64,000 nucleotides of DNA from Comamonadaceae bacterium (lineage in GTDB: Bacteria > Pseudomonadota > Gammaproteobacteria > Burkholderiales > Burkholderiaceae_C). The notes beneath the pieces were generated by a model, which was not told the DNA's origin, did no database searches, and was given only the letters and a program-made list of their open reading frames with translations. Numbering within the stretch: position 1 is the stretch's first letter; every line of letters starts with the position of its first letter. The position numbers and the translations under genes are program-made. This document shows positions 55,525 to 63,999 of the stretch, in pieces. The stretch is taken from the NCBI GenBank assembly GCA_947445115.1, contig CANFCG010000011.1, positions 1 to 64,000 on the forward strand, given 5' to 3'.

Positions 55525-56573
55525 CGCTTCGCCAGCAGCATCGCATCGCCGTAGCTAAAAAATCGATATTGATTTTTGATGGCGTGCTGGTACAGCGACA
55601 TCACACACTCGTAACCCGAAAAAGCGCTGACCAGCATCATCAACGTGCTTTTGGGTAAATGGAAATTGGTCAGCAGCAAATCCACCATTTGAAACTCAAA
55701 CCCTGGCGTGATGAAGATGTTGGTGTCGCCCGATAGTTGTTTTGTTTTGGCATATGTCTCTAACGTACGCACAGTCGTGGTGCCCACTGCCACAAGCCTT
55801 CCCCCGCGTGCCTTGCAGGCCGTTATGGCTTCCAACGTCACGTTTGGTATGGCGTAGCGCTCGTAGTGCATCACGTGATCTGCAATTTTTTCGGTCTTCA
55901 TTGGCTGGAACGTCCCTGCACCCACATGCAGCGTCACGCTGGCGGTCTGCACGCCTTGCGCTGCAAGGGCGGCGAGCACGCTCTCATCAAAATGCAATGC
56001 TGCGGTTGGCGCTGCTACTGCGCCTGGGTGTTTGGCAAACACGGTTTGATACCGCGACTCATCATCCGCATCGTCGGCGTGCTCAATATACGGCGGCAAC
56101 GGCACATGGCCATGTGCCGCCATCAGCTTGTAGGGATCGTCCGAGAAGGCGAAGTGAAATAGCTCGTCGTTTGTTCCCGCACGCCCCAAAAGCGTTGCCG
56201 AAAAGCCGCCGTCCCGTCCCACACCACCCCCCGCACCCACCATGCGCAGCACAGCGCCTACTTGCGGCTTTTTACTCACGCGCATGTGTGCAATCACTTC
56301 GTTTTTGTGCATCGCAGGATCTAACACGCGCTCAACCAAAAGCTCCAACTTTCCGCCCGTCGCCTTCTCGCCAAACAACCGCGCCTTCACGACTTGCGTG
56401 TCGTTAAACACCAGTAAGTCGCCTGCGCGTAGCAAGCTGGGCAACTCGTTAAACACACGATCAATGGGGGGACTAGTTTGTCCATCCAGCAAACGCGAGC
56501 TGCTGCGCACGCTGGCGGGATGCTGAGCGATAAGTTCTGGCGGGAGGATAAAGTCAAAATCAGAAGTATTCAT
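55500..56573 (-). CDS. queA: S-adenosylmethionine:tRNA ribosyltransferase-isomerase
   Basis: QueA transfers the ribosyl part of SAM to preQ1-tRNA to make epoxyqueuosine. The 357-residue protein starts MNTSDFDFILPPELIAQHPA, has GDLLVFNDTQVVKARLFG, HVGAGTFQPMKTEKIADHVMHYE and LLTNFHLPKSTLMMLVSAFSG. Family proteins normally end close to GDAMLL; here AKRGFPPARE follows, the last seven residues being encoded by a REP-like palindrome. The ATG lies 36 bp from the divergent recG start. A much longer in-frame extension upstream has no family similarity. Confidence 0.95.
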   Translation of the reverse strand: MNTSDFDFILPPELIAQHPASVRSSSRLLDGQTSPPIDRVFNELPSLLRAGDLLVFNDTQVVKARLFGEKATGGKLELLVERVLDPAMHKNEVIAHMRVSKKPQVGAVLRMVGAGGGVGRDGGFSATLLGRAGTNDELFHFAFSDDPYKLMAAHGHVPLPPYIEHADDADDESRYQTVFAKHPGAVAAPTAALHFDESVLAALAAQGVQTASVTLHVGAGTFQPMKTEKIADHVMHYERYAIPNVTLEAITACKARGGRLVAVGTTTVRTLETYAKTKQLSGDTNIFITPGFEFQMVDLLLTNFHLPKSTLMMLVSAFSGYECVMSLYQHAIKNQYRFFSYGDAMLLAKRGFPPARE

Positions 56574-56609
56574 GGGGCACGATTCATAGAGAATAAGGAT
56601 TATCCTTTT

Positions 56610-58742
56610 ATGAACACCACACCACCTGCCAAACCACCTCAAACCCACGCGCAACGCGCGCTGGCAAAGCTCGGGTTGCTGCGCGATATTGACTTTTGTC
56701 TGCACTTGCCGCTGCGCTATGAAGACGAGACACACATGACCGCGCTGCGTGATGCGCGGCACGGTGAGACGGTACAAATTGAGGCGATGGTGACGTCGTG
56801 CGAGATTCAATTTAAAGGCAAGCGGCAACTCGTTGTGATCGTGGTTGATGGTGATGGTGTGGAGGAATGCACGCTTCGCTTCTTCAACTTCTATCCTTCG
56901 CACCAGCGCACGATGGCGGTGGGCGAGCAGCTACGGATTCGCGGCGAAATCAAAAAATCTTTGCTCGGCTGGTCAATGCTGCACCCCAGCTTTAAGCCTG
57001 CTGGTGGTGAGCTCTCGCAAGTGCTGACTGCCGTCTACCCCACCAGTGCTGGGCTGCCACAAGGCTACATCCGCAAAGCCGTGTGGGGTGGGCTTTTGCG
57101 GGCGGCGCAGCGCGGGGAGTTAGCCCCGACGGCGGTGATTGCCCACTTGCCCAGCCTTGCGGATTCGCTAGAGCTCCTCCATCACCCCACGCCCGATGTA
57201 TCCGTGACTGAGCTAGAGGACAAATCGCATCCCGCATGGCAGCGCCTAAAAGCTGAAGAGCTCTTGGCGCAGCAACTGTCGCAATTGCAAGCGCGGCGCG
57301 AGCGGGCAAAGATGCAGGCGCATGGATTGTCGCAAAGCGACAGAGGGGTTGTGTTCGAGCTTCTAAAAGTCCTCCCCTTCAAACTCACTACAGCACAAAC
57401 CCGAGTTCAGCGCGAAATTGCCACCGACCTTGCGCTTGCCAAACCCATGAACCGCCTCTTGCAAGGCGATGTGGGATCTGGCAAAACCGTGGTTGCCGCA
57501 TTGGCTGCCGCGCAGTGCATCGAGGCTGGTTTTCAATGCGCCCTCATGGTGCCGACTGAAATTTTGGCGCAGCAGCATTTCGCAAAATTAGTGGGCTGGT
57601 TAGAGCCACTGCTGACCGCACGAGGTCTTTGCGTCGCGTGGCTATCAGGCACACAAAAAGCAAAAGAACGGCGCGAGATGCTTGCCAAAATTGAGTCGGG
57701 CGAGGCCGCGCTAGTGGTGGGTACGCACGCCATCATTCAAAGCAAGGTGACGTTTGCCAAGCTGGCGCTCGTCGTCGTCGATGAGCAGCACCGCTTTGGC
57801 GTGGCGCAGCGTTTGGCGCTCATTCAAAAGACAACCCCTTTGTCCTCTGACGAGGACATTGCCCCTACTGCGCAGGGGCAATCAAATATCAATCCACACC
57901 TGCTGATGATGTCCGCAACGCCCATTCCGCGTACCTTAGCGATGAGTTACTACGCCGACCTCGATGTCTCAACCATTGACGAGCTACCGCCTGGCCGCAC
58001 ACCCATCGTGACCAAAATTGTGGCGATGACCAAGCGTGATGAAGTCGTGCGCCGCATCGTCGATCAGCTCAAGGCTGGGCGGCAGGTGTACTGGGTCTGC
58101 CCCTTGATTGAAGAAAGCGAAGCGGTCGATTTAGTCAATGCCACCGAGACGCACGCTGCCCTGCAAGCCGCTCTAACTGTGGCTTTGCCTAGTGCCAAAG
58201 TGGAGCTGCTGCACTCAAAAATCTCCACGCCCGAGAAAAAATCCATCATGCAAGCGTTTGAAAAAAACGAAGTGCAAGTGCTGGTCTCCACCACGGTAAT
58301 TGAGGTCGGCGTCGATGTCCCTAACGCCACGCTGATGGTGATTGAGCACGCTGAGCGCTTTGGACTGGCGCAGCTGCATCAGCTCAGAGGCCGTGTGGGA
58401 CGTGGCTTGTGGCCTTCAGCCTGCGTGCTGCTTTACGCCACCAATGAGTCGGGGCGGCTTGGCGATGCCGCCAAAGCGCGGCTCAAAGCGATGGTAGATA
58501 CGACGGACGGGTTTGAAATTGCACGGCGAGATTTAGACATCCGCGGGCCTGGCGAATTTTTAGGCGCTCGGCAGTCTGGGGCCCAGATGCTGCGCTTTGC
58601 GGATTTGTCGCAGCCGCAGGATCAGGACTGGTTGAAGTGGGCTCAGGCTACCGCGCCTGTGCTGCTGGACACTAAGCTGGATATGGCTTTGCGGCATGTC
58701 GAGCGCTGGCTGCCCAGTGGGGCATCGTTTATGGGGGCATGA
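56610..58742 (+). CDS. recG: ATP-dependent DNA helicase RecG
   Basis: RecG remodels stalled replication forks. The 710-residue protein has the wedge (OB) domain, Walker A QGDVGSGKTVVA near residue 285, the DEQH box VVDEQHRFG near 390, MMSATPIPRTLAM near 434, STTVIEVGVDVPNA and QLHQLRGRVGRG. Between RFGVAQRLAL and NPHLLMMSATP there are about 14 more residues than in E. coli RecG, and the DNA for them matches an intergenic repeat. A second patch (residues 239-250) also resembles the repeat. The reading frame is open throughout. It starts at an ATG after AAGGA and is divergent from queA. Confidence 0.94.
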   Translation: MNTTPPAKPPQTHAQRALAKLGLLRDIDFCLHLPLRYEDETHMTALRDARHGETVQIEAMVTSCEIQFKGKRQLVVIVVDGDGVEECTLRFFNFYPSHQRTMAVGEQLRIRGEIKKSLLGWSMLHPSFKPAGGELSQVLTAVYPTSAGLPQGYIRKAVWGGLLRAAQRGELAPTAVIAHLPSLADSLELLHHPTPDVSVTELEDKSHPAWQRLKAEELLAQQLSQLQARRERAKMQAHGLSQSDRGVVFELLKVLPFKLTTAQTRVQREIATDLALAKPMNRLLQGDVGSGKTVVAALAAAQCIEAGFQCALMVPTEILAQQHFAKLVGWLEPLLTARGLCVAWLSGTQKAKERREMLAKIESGEAALVVGTHAIIQSKVTFAKLALVVVDEQHRFGVAQRLALIQKTTPLSSDEDIAPTAQGQSNINPHLLMMSATPIPRTLAMSYYADLDVSTIDELPPGRTPIVTKIVAMTKRDEVVRRIVDQLKAGRQVYWVCPLIEESEAVDLVNATETHAALQAALTVALPSAKVELLHSKISTPEKKSIMQAFEKNEVQVLVSTTVIEVGVDVPNATLMVIEHAERFGLAQLHQLRGRVGRGLWPSACVLLYATNESGRLGDAAKARLKAMVDTTDGFEIARRDLDIRGPGEFLGARQSGAQMLRFADLSQPQDQDWLKWAQATAPVLLDTKLDMALRHVERWLPSGASFMGA
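57325..57357. repeat. possible repeat-element fragment inside recG (site 1)
   Basis: GATTGTCGCAAAGCGACAGA then GGGGTTGTGTTCG closely matches the strand at 34590-34615 (TCGCAGCGACAAAGGGGTTG then TATTCGGG). It encodes about GLSQSDRGVVFE, residues 239-250. The protein length here is near that of E. coli RecG, so replacement rather than insertion is more likely, and chance similarity is not excluded. Confidence 0.5.
57832..57883. repeat. repeat-element arm inserted in frame in recG (site 2)
   Basis: CAACCCCTTTGTCCTCTGAC then GAGGACATTGCCCCTACTGC then GCAGGGGCAATC aligns over its whole 52 bp with the unit at 33245-33292 and the right half of the element at 34491-34645. Both hairpins are kept (GTCCTC/GAGGAC and GCCCCTA/AGGGGC). 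It encodes residues 408-425 of RecG, in a loop between the DEQH box and motif III. Confidence 0.8.
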
Positions 58743-58758
58743 GGCTTAAAATTTAGTT

Positions 58759-59730
58759 ATGACTCTCACCGAACTCAAATACATCGTCGCTGTGGCTCGC
58801 GAGCGCCACTTTGGACGCGCGGCGGATAGCTGCCATGTCTCGCAGCCCACGCTGTCGGTGGCGATTAAAAAACTAGAAGACGAACTAGATGTGAAGCTCT
58901 TTGAGCGCAGCAGCGCCGAGATTGCCATCACGCATTTGGGCGAGCAGATTGTGGCGCAAGCGCAGCGTGTGATTGAAGAAGCTTCGCAAATTAAAGAGAT
59001 CGCCAAACGCGGCAAAGACCCGCTGACTGGGGCACTCAGCCTTGGCATCATCTACACCATTGCGCCGTATGTGCTGCCCGCGCTGATGCGCCAAGTGATT
59101 GACCGTACACCGCAAATGCCGCTCATGCTGCATGAAAACTTTACGCACAAGCTACTTGAGATGCTTCGCCAAGGCGAAATCGATTGCGCCATTCTTGCCG
59201 AACCCTTTGATGGCGCAGGTTTGGCGACTGCGCCGCTCTACGACGAGCCTTACCGCGTGGCTGTGCCCAGCACGCATGCGCTTGCCAAGCAAACGTCGGT
59301 CAGCGTGACTGAACTCGAATCCGAGAACTTGCTACTGCTCGGTAACGGGCATTGTTTTCGCGATCACGTACTCGGTGTATGCCCTGAAGGTCAATCAGGA
59401 CGTGGTCTAGCGGGCAGCGCATCCGTAGATGGTATCCGCCGTAGCTTTGAAGGCTCATCGCTGGAGACCATCAAACACATGGTCGCCGCAGGCATGGGCG
59501 TCACGTTGGTGCCGCGCCTTGCCGTGCCGCTAGAGGTACGTCGCAGCAAAACAGATAGTCTCTACGTGAAGTATCTGCCTCTCAAACTGCCCAAGGGCGA
59601 GCTTGAGCCCACGCGGCGTGTGGTGCTGGCGTGGCGACGCAGTTTTACGCGCTATGAAGCCATTGCGGCGCTCAGAAACGCCATCTATGCCTGCGATTTG
59701 CCAGACGTGGCGTGGCTCTCTAAAAAATGA
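58759..59730 (+). CDS. oxyR: hydrogen peroxide-sensing LysR regulator OxyR
   Basis: OxyR activates peroxide-defence genes when a disulfide forms between two cysteines. The 323-residue protein has an N-terminal winged helix ([22 protein letters not shown]) and the redox pair Cys199 and Cys208 in [16 protein letters not shown], the same numbering as E. coli OxyR. TAAAAT lies 6 nt before the ATG, without a Shine-Dalgarno. It follows recG by 16 nt and overlaps ubiA by 4 bp. No katG or ahpC is near. Confidence 0.94.
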   Translation: MTLTELKYIVAVARERHFGRAADSCHVSQPTLSVAIKKLEDELDVKLFERSSAEIAITHLGEQIVAQAQRVIEEASQIKEIAKRGKDPLTGALSLGIIYTIAPYVLPALMRQVIDRTPQMPLMLHENFTHKLLEMLRQGEIDCAILAEPFDGAGLATAPLYDEPYRVAVPSTHALAKQTSVSVTELESENLLLLGNGHCFRDHVLGVCPEGQSGRGLAGSASVDGIRRSFEGSSLETIKHMVAAGMGVTLVPRLAVPLEVRRSKTDSLYVKYLPLKLPKGELEPTRRVVLAWRRSFTRYEAIAALRNAIYACDLPDVAWLSKK

Positions 59731-60605
59731 AACAACGACTTGCTCTTTACCTCGACCTCATTCGCTGGAACCGCCCCGTGGGCTGGCTCTTGCCGCTGTG
59801 GCCATCGCTGGCGGCGCTATGGATTGCGTCTTATCAACAAAGCGGACACATGCCGTCACTGCACTTGCTCTCCGTGTTTTTAGTTGGTACATTCCTGATG
59901 CGATGCGCAGGCTGCTGCGTCAACGATGCCGCCGACAAAGACTTCGACGCACACGTCAAGCGCACGGCAAATCGCGCCGTCGCCAGCGGCAAGCTCTCGC
60001 AAAAGGAAGCTGTGATCGCGGGCAGCGTACTTGCATTCTTAGCGTTCTTATTAGTGCTCACCACCAACGCGGCCACGATAGCTTGGTCATTCGCGGCACT
60101 CGCCATCGCTGTTGCCTATCCATTTTCCAAGCGCATCATCTCCATGCCGCAAGCCGTGCTGGGCGTGGCTTTTAGCTTTGGTATCCCGATGGCGTTTGCC
60201 GCGGTGCAAGGCCATGTGCCGCCGCTGGCTTGGTTGCTTTTAATTGGAAATTTGTTTTGGGTGTTGGCTTACGACACCGAGTACGCCATGGTCGATAGAG
60301 ACGACGATTTGAAGATTGGCATGAAAACATCCGCCATCACACTCGGGCGTTTCGATGTGGTCGGCATCATGCTTTTTTACACCTTGTATTTAGGCATTTG
60401 GCACTGGCTAATCGTCTGTAGCCCTTACCAAATAAGACTCACGAGTCCTATGCTTTGGTATGCTGCGCTGATTGTGGCTTCGGGGCAAGTGATCTGGCAT
60501 TTTTTACTGATTCGACAGCGAGAACGGATGAGCTGTTTCAAGGCATTTCGGGTCAATCACTGGCTGGGGTTTACGCTGTTTCTTGGAATCGTTTTGGCGT
60601 TGTAA
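59727..60605 (+). CDS. ubiA: 4-hydroxybenzoate polyprenyltransferase
   Basis: UbiA attaches the polyprenyl tail to 4-hydroxybenzoate in ubiquinone synthesis at the inner membrane. The 292-residue protein has eight to nine membrane segments and both Asp-rich motifs: [15 protein letters not shown] near residue 69 and [16 protein letters not shown] near 189. [14 protein letters not shown] at the start is typical. Its ATG overlaps the oxyR stop. A REP-like palindrome follows. Confidence 0.95.
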   Translation: MKQRLALYLDLIRWNRPVGWLLPLWPSLAALWIASYQQSGHMPSLHLLSVFLVGTFLMRCAGCCVNDAADKDFDAHVKRTANRAVASGKLSQKEAVIAGSVLAFLAFLLVLTTNAATIAWSFAALAIAVAYPFSKRIISMPQAVLGVAFSFGIPMAFAAVQGHVPPLAWLLLIGNLFWVLAYDTEYAMVDRDDDLKIGMKTSAITLGRFDVVGIMLFYTLYLGIWHWLIVCSPYQIRLTSPMLWYAALIVASGQVIWHFLLIRQRERMSCFKAFRVNHWLGFTLFLGIVLAL

Positions 60606-60609
60606 CCTT

Positions 60610-60637
60610 GTATTCCCGCATTCGCGGGAATGACAAC
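60610..60637. repeat. REP-like palindrome, copy 5
   Basis: ATTCCCGC and GCGGGAAT face each other around ATTC, with GACAAC following. It separates the convergent ubiA and DUF3567 genes, ending 3 nt before the latter's stop codon. Confidence 0.8.
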
Positions 60638-60639
60638 GG

Positions 60640-60960
60640 CTAGTGAACCATGATCGGCTGCGTCGCGAGTGCTGCGTAGCCTTCTAGCGTTTTTTCAATC
60701 TCTTCCATCGTTGGCGCTTTGCGCTGCCAGCCGTCTAGTTTTTGCTGGAATAGCTCCGCCCAGGAGCCGTCCAAATACACCTCTTTGCCCGAGCGTTTGT
60801 CCACAATTTCAAAACCATGGCGCAGCATCTTGCCTTTAAACGGGTCGAAGTCGGCGGCGTTAGCCACCAGGGGCTCGTTCAGATTAATAAAAGGCTTGTC
60901 GTAGGGTGGTGCATTCATGTGCATCACCACGTAGGCTTCGGAGTCGTAAATCATTTGCAT
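60640..60960 (-). CDS. DUF3567 (BTH_I0359) family protein
   Basis: The 106-residue cytoplasmic protein begins MQMIYDSEAYVVMHMNAP and has GFEIVDKRSGKEVYLDGSWAELFQ, the form of a small conserved Burkholderiales family of unknown function. TAGAAT lies 7 nt before the ATG and there is no Shine-Dalgarno. Nothing in the neighbourhood tells its role. The family itself is a good marker for the taxonomic assignment. Confidence 0.85.
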   Translation of the reverse strand: MQMIYDSEAYVVMHMNAPPYDKPFINLNEPLVANAADFDPFKGKMLRHGFEIVDKRSGKEVYLDGSWAELFQQKLDGWQRKAPTMEEIEKTLEGYAALATQPIMVH

Positions 60961-60982
60961 AGCGGCAATTCTAGAGCCTCTG

Positions 60983-61951
60983 CTAAAGCTTCTCGCGGCC
61001 TAAGAGCTGCGCATCCGTCACGCCGCTGCTGTCCGACTGCCGAATGCGAACAGGCACATAGCCCAGACTGGGCGCAAGCCAGAGCTCGACTGTTTGATCA
61101 AAGGCTCGCCGTGCGCGGCGCATTAAGTGCACGGCGGGCAGCTCGCCTGCTGGCAGCGCAAGCTGTTCTTCGCCCAGCACCTCAAAACGCCATGTCTCCA
61201 GCTCGTCGGTGCTGGCAACGGGCATCTCAATCACTTGCCCCGCTTGCCACGGGACAGTTTTGGCAGCAAAGAGGCTTACGAGCTGAACCAGCACGCTACT
61301 TCGATCCTGTTCTCCACCAACCAATGGCGCCTCTGGGCGATTGTTAGAAAACGTGATGTGCTGTTTGTCAGCATCAAAATGTGTGGCCTGCTCGGCTTTC
61401 CCGCGCCGTTTATCACCAAAGCGCAAGGGAGCGAGGCCTGCGTCGCCGAGCAATCCCACACTCGTCTGCTTGAGCACAGACACACCGAAATAGGTTGCCT
61501 CATAAATCAGCTCGTAACTGGCTGGCTGGTCGGCATGGCTTTGCGTGCGCCACGTCAAGCTGGCTTTGGCGCTATCGCCGCCCTTGGTCACGGCGTAGTG
61601 CAATCGCATGGATTCTGGCGGCGCAAAGTGATGGGCGTGTGCTCTAGGTAGCAAAGCAAAAGCTGACGTAGGAGCGGGCGCTTGCGCCAACGGCTCTGTG
61701 GGGGCTGCCGCTGGGATAGGCTTGGGTGCGGGTTTTAGTGTGGTCTTTAGGGCGATTTTTGACTCTGGGGCAGGCGCTGGGATTACTGGTAATTGCGGCT
61801 CAAGCAACGTGACTTGGACGCCCCGCGGCGATGCGGATGTGATCATCACAAGCTGCGGCGCAAACGCAAGGTTGATCCACAAAACAAGCAATACATGCGC
61901 CGCTAATACAGCCAAACACAAGCGCCAACTAAAATCATTTTTTATTTTCAA
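60983..61951 (-). CDS. DUF3108-domain membrane-anchored protein
   Basis: The 322-residue protein (TTG start) has one N-terminal membrane anchor (about residues 7-27), a Pro/Ala-rich linker (about 45-105) and a periplasmic DUF3108 domain with YELIYEATYFGVSVLKQTS and ending LGYVPVRIRQSDSSG. The role is unknown. I choose the TTG at 61951 because GGAG stands 5 nt upstream. The GTG at 61957 overlaps that signal, and the longer frame runs into the divergent gene. Confidence 0.78.
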   Translation of the reverse strand: MKIKNDFSWRLCLAVLAAHVLLVLWINLAFAPQLVMITSASPRGVQVTLLEPQLPVIPAPAPESKIALKTTLKPAPKPIPAAAPTEPLAQAPAPTSAFALLPRAHAHHFAPPESMRLHYAVTKGGDSAKASLTWRTQSHADQPASYELIYEATYFGVSVLKQTSVGLLGDAGLAPLRFGDKRRGKAEQATHFDADKQHITFSNNRPEAPLVGGEQDRSSVLVQLVSLFAAKTVPWQAGQVIEMPVASTDELETWRFEVLGEEQLALPAGELPAVHLMRRARRAFDQTVELWLAPSLGYVPVRIRQSDSSGVTDAQLLGREKL

Positions 61952-61963
61952 CTTCACTCCGCC

Positions 61964-62467
61964 ATGAAACTTGCTACTTACAAAGATGGCTCCCGCGACG
62001 GCCAGCTCGTGGTTGTCGCCCGCGACCTGACTTTGGCGCATTATGCGACGGGCATTGCCAACACCTTACAAGCCGTTCTGGACGACTGGAACTTTATGAG
62101 TCCGCAGCTAGAGGACTTATTCGTTAGTCTGAACCAAGGCCGCGCACGGCACGCGTTTGCGTTTGACGCCACGCGCTGTATGGCGCCGCTACCACGTATC
62201 TACCAATGGACGCGGCAAGTTGGCAAAAAACTCGTACAACAAAGCGGTGGCGATGGCTTTTTGCCGACCGACTCGGCCACACACACAGAGGAGCCTGAAT
62301 TGGCGTTTTTGACCGCCGACGTGCCACCGCAGCCCTCGTCTGCTCAATTACGTGATGCGCTGCGCTTGGCTGTTCGCATCACGCAGGACGACACGGGGCG
62401 CATCCGCTTTGCGCCCGTTGCCATCACGCTAGGTGAGCTGGATGATTCTTTGAAGGCATTAGCATGA
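61964..62467 (+). CDS. truncated fumarylacetoacetate hydrolase-like protein
   Basis: The 167-residue product begins MKLATYKDGSRDGQLVVVARDL and LQAVLDDWNF, and continues to CMAPLPRIYQW, exactly the N-terminal domain of a Burkholderiales FAH-family hydrolase of about 330 residues. After that, only shrunken matches appear (LAFLTADVP, FAPVAITLGELDD). The catalytic metal ligands (Glu and Asp of the FAH core) are not seen and the C-terminal half is gone. The frame is open and its stop overlaps the DUF1415 start, so it is still translated. I call it a decayed, probably inactive protein. Confidence 0.7.
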   Translation: MKLATYKDGSRDGQLVVVARDLTLAHYATGIANTLQAVLDDWNFMSPQLEDLFVSLNQGRARHAFAFDATRCMAPLPRIYQWTRQVGKKLVQQSGGDGFLPTDSATHTEEPELAFLTADVPPQPSSAQLRDALRLAVRITQDDTGRIRFAPVAITLGELDDSLKALA

Positions 62468-63003
62468 GCGAACTAGACGAAACACGCGACTGGGTCGAGC
62501 GCGCCGTGATTGGCTTAAATTTATGTCCTTTCGCCAAAGCCCCTCAAATTAAAGGCTTGGTGCGCTACGTCATTTCAAAAACTAAAAGCACCGAAACGTT
62601 ACTTAAAACGCTATCCGAGCAATTGCTATATTTGCAATCCACTGCACCGTTGATTTGCGAGACCGTGCTGATTGTTCACCCCAAGGCATTAACGGATTTT
62701 TTAGATTACAACGATTTTTTGGACGACGCTGACAGCTTGCTAGAGCGTTTGGATTTGGATGGCACGTTTCAAATCGCCAGCTTTCACCCTGACTATCAGT
62801 TTGCAGGATCGGAGGCGGATGACATCAGTAACTACACCAATCGCAGCCCGTATCCGATGTTGCACATTCTTCGAGAAGCCAGCGTGGATAAGGCTTTACA
62901 AGGGTACGACGACCCAGACGCAGCGGCAGATGCCATAGTGCTGCGCAACCAAGAAACATTGCAAAAATTGGGCAAAGAGGGTTGGAGTAAATTGTGGGAG
63001 TAG
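62464..63003 (+). CDS. DUF1415 family protein
   Basis: The 179-residue protein has DWVERAVIGLNLCPFAKAP at the start, ICETVLIVHPKALTDFLDYNDFL in the middle and FQIASFHPDYQFAG near residue 104, with NRSPYPMLHILREASVDKAL after it. These are the family features. Function is unknown. The ATGA start overlaps the shortened FAH gene, and the 3' end overlaps the methyltransferase start by 10 bp. Confidence 0.88.
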   Translation: MSELDETRDWVERAVIGLNLCPFAKAPQIKGLVRYVISKTKSTETLLKTLSEQLLYLQSTAPLICETVLIVHPKALTDFLDYNDFLDDADSLLERLDLDGTFQIASFHPDYQFAGSEADDISNYTNRSPYPMLHILREASVDKALQGYDDPDAAADAIVLRNQETLQKLGKEGWSKLWE

Positions 63004-63893
63004 CAGCCAAGGCAGCCGCCATTTCCAACAAATACGAACCACGCCCCGAGCAATCAACCGAGCTGCTCAAAGAGCTGCACATTCTCACGCAAGATGGCAA
63101 ACTCAATCAAGATACGCGTCGCAAGCTCAAACAAGTTCAGCATTTACTTGGGTTTATCGAGCCACTACTGCGGCAAAGCCAGACTAGTCATGGCTCGGCG
63201 AACTTGGTCGATCACGGCGCAGGCAAGTCATACCTTGGCTTTTTGCTCTACGACGCGTACTTTAAAACGGGACTTACCCATCAAATCGCGGGGACAGTCA
63301 CGGGCGTGGAAACACGCGCCGATCTGGTCACGCGCTCCACCGAACTAGCCACTCGCTTTGGTTTTAATGGCATGCATTTTTTGAACACGTCAGTGTCCGA
63401 GTCCAGCGCATCTGCTTTGCTACCTAGCCGCATCGACATCGTGACCGCGCTGCATGCCTGCGACACGGCCACCGATGATGCGATTGCTTTTGGCATTGCC
63501 CACCAAGCCGAGCACATGGTGCTAGTGCCCTGCTGCCAAGCCGAAATGGCCGCTTGCTTGCGCAGCGCCAAGCCCAGCGCAGAAGCCCTTAAAAACAACC
63601 CACTGGCCGAGCTGTGGCGCAGGCCGATTCACACACGCGAGTTTGGTAGTCAACTCACCAATGTGCTGCGCTGCTTGCAGCTAGAAGCCCACGGCTACCA
63701 AGTCACGGTAACAGAGTTAGTCGGCTGGGAGCACTCGATGAAAAACGAGCTGATTGTGGCTAGTAGGTTTCCTCAAGGCAAATCGAGCCAAGGGGCAAGC
63801 CTTGCAAGACTAAAGGCTCTGCTAGAAATGACGGGGCTGGGCCACCAAAGCGCTATCGGGATGCGGTTTTTAGCAGCGCCGCCAGCGGCCTGA
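62994..63893 (+). CDS. SAM-dependent methyltransferase (Methyltransf_32-like)
   Basis: The 299-residue protein starts at a GTG inside the end of DUF1415. It has the SAM-binding motif I LVDHGAGKSYLGFLLYDAY near residue 72, an acidic motif II VTGVETRADL near 101, the DIVTALHACDTATDDAIAFG segment near 148 and CCQAEM near 182. The HACD plus CCQ motifs resemble GSTCD/Methyltransf_32 proteins. The target is unknown. Confidence 0.83.
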   Translation: MGVAAKAAAISNKYEPRPEQSTELLKELHILTQDGKLNQDTRRKLKQVQHLLGFIEPLLRQSQTSHGSANLVDHGAGKSYLGFLLYDAYFKTGLTHQIAGTVTGVETRADLVTRSTELATRFGFNGMHFLNTSVSESSASALLPSRIDIVTALHACDTATDDAIAFGIAHQAEHMVLVPCCQAEMAACLRSAKPSAEALKNNPLAELWRRPIHTREFGSQLTNVLRCLQLEAHGYQVTVTELVGWEHSMKNELIVASRFPQGKSSQGASLARLKALLEMTGLGHQSAIGMRFLAAPPAA

Positions 63894-63999
63894 CTACATC
63901 CGCACCCAAGGCTTTCTCCAGCTGCGGCAAGAGAGCGTCCAAGTCTGTTAAGTTACTTGCCGTTTGTACCGCAAGATTTAATCTAAAACCGAGCAATCC
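63853..63999 (-). CDS. possible 3' end of a minus-strand gene (partial)
   Basis: A minus-strand frame is open from the window edge to a TAG at 63853 and reads about 48 residues, ending LLPQLEKALGADVVRPLAALLKTASR, an amphipathic helical pattern that looks protein-like. It overlaps the methyltransferase by 41 bp. No family can be named from this end. Confidence 0.35.
   Translation of the reverse strand, partial: GLLGFRLNLAVQTASNLTDLDALLPQLEKALGADVVRPLAALLKTASR

Noticed and set aside
56574-56903. Long N-terminal extension of QueA
   Set aside because: The in-frame extension is antisense to recG and unlike QueA; the family N-terminus starts at MNTSDFDF.
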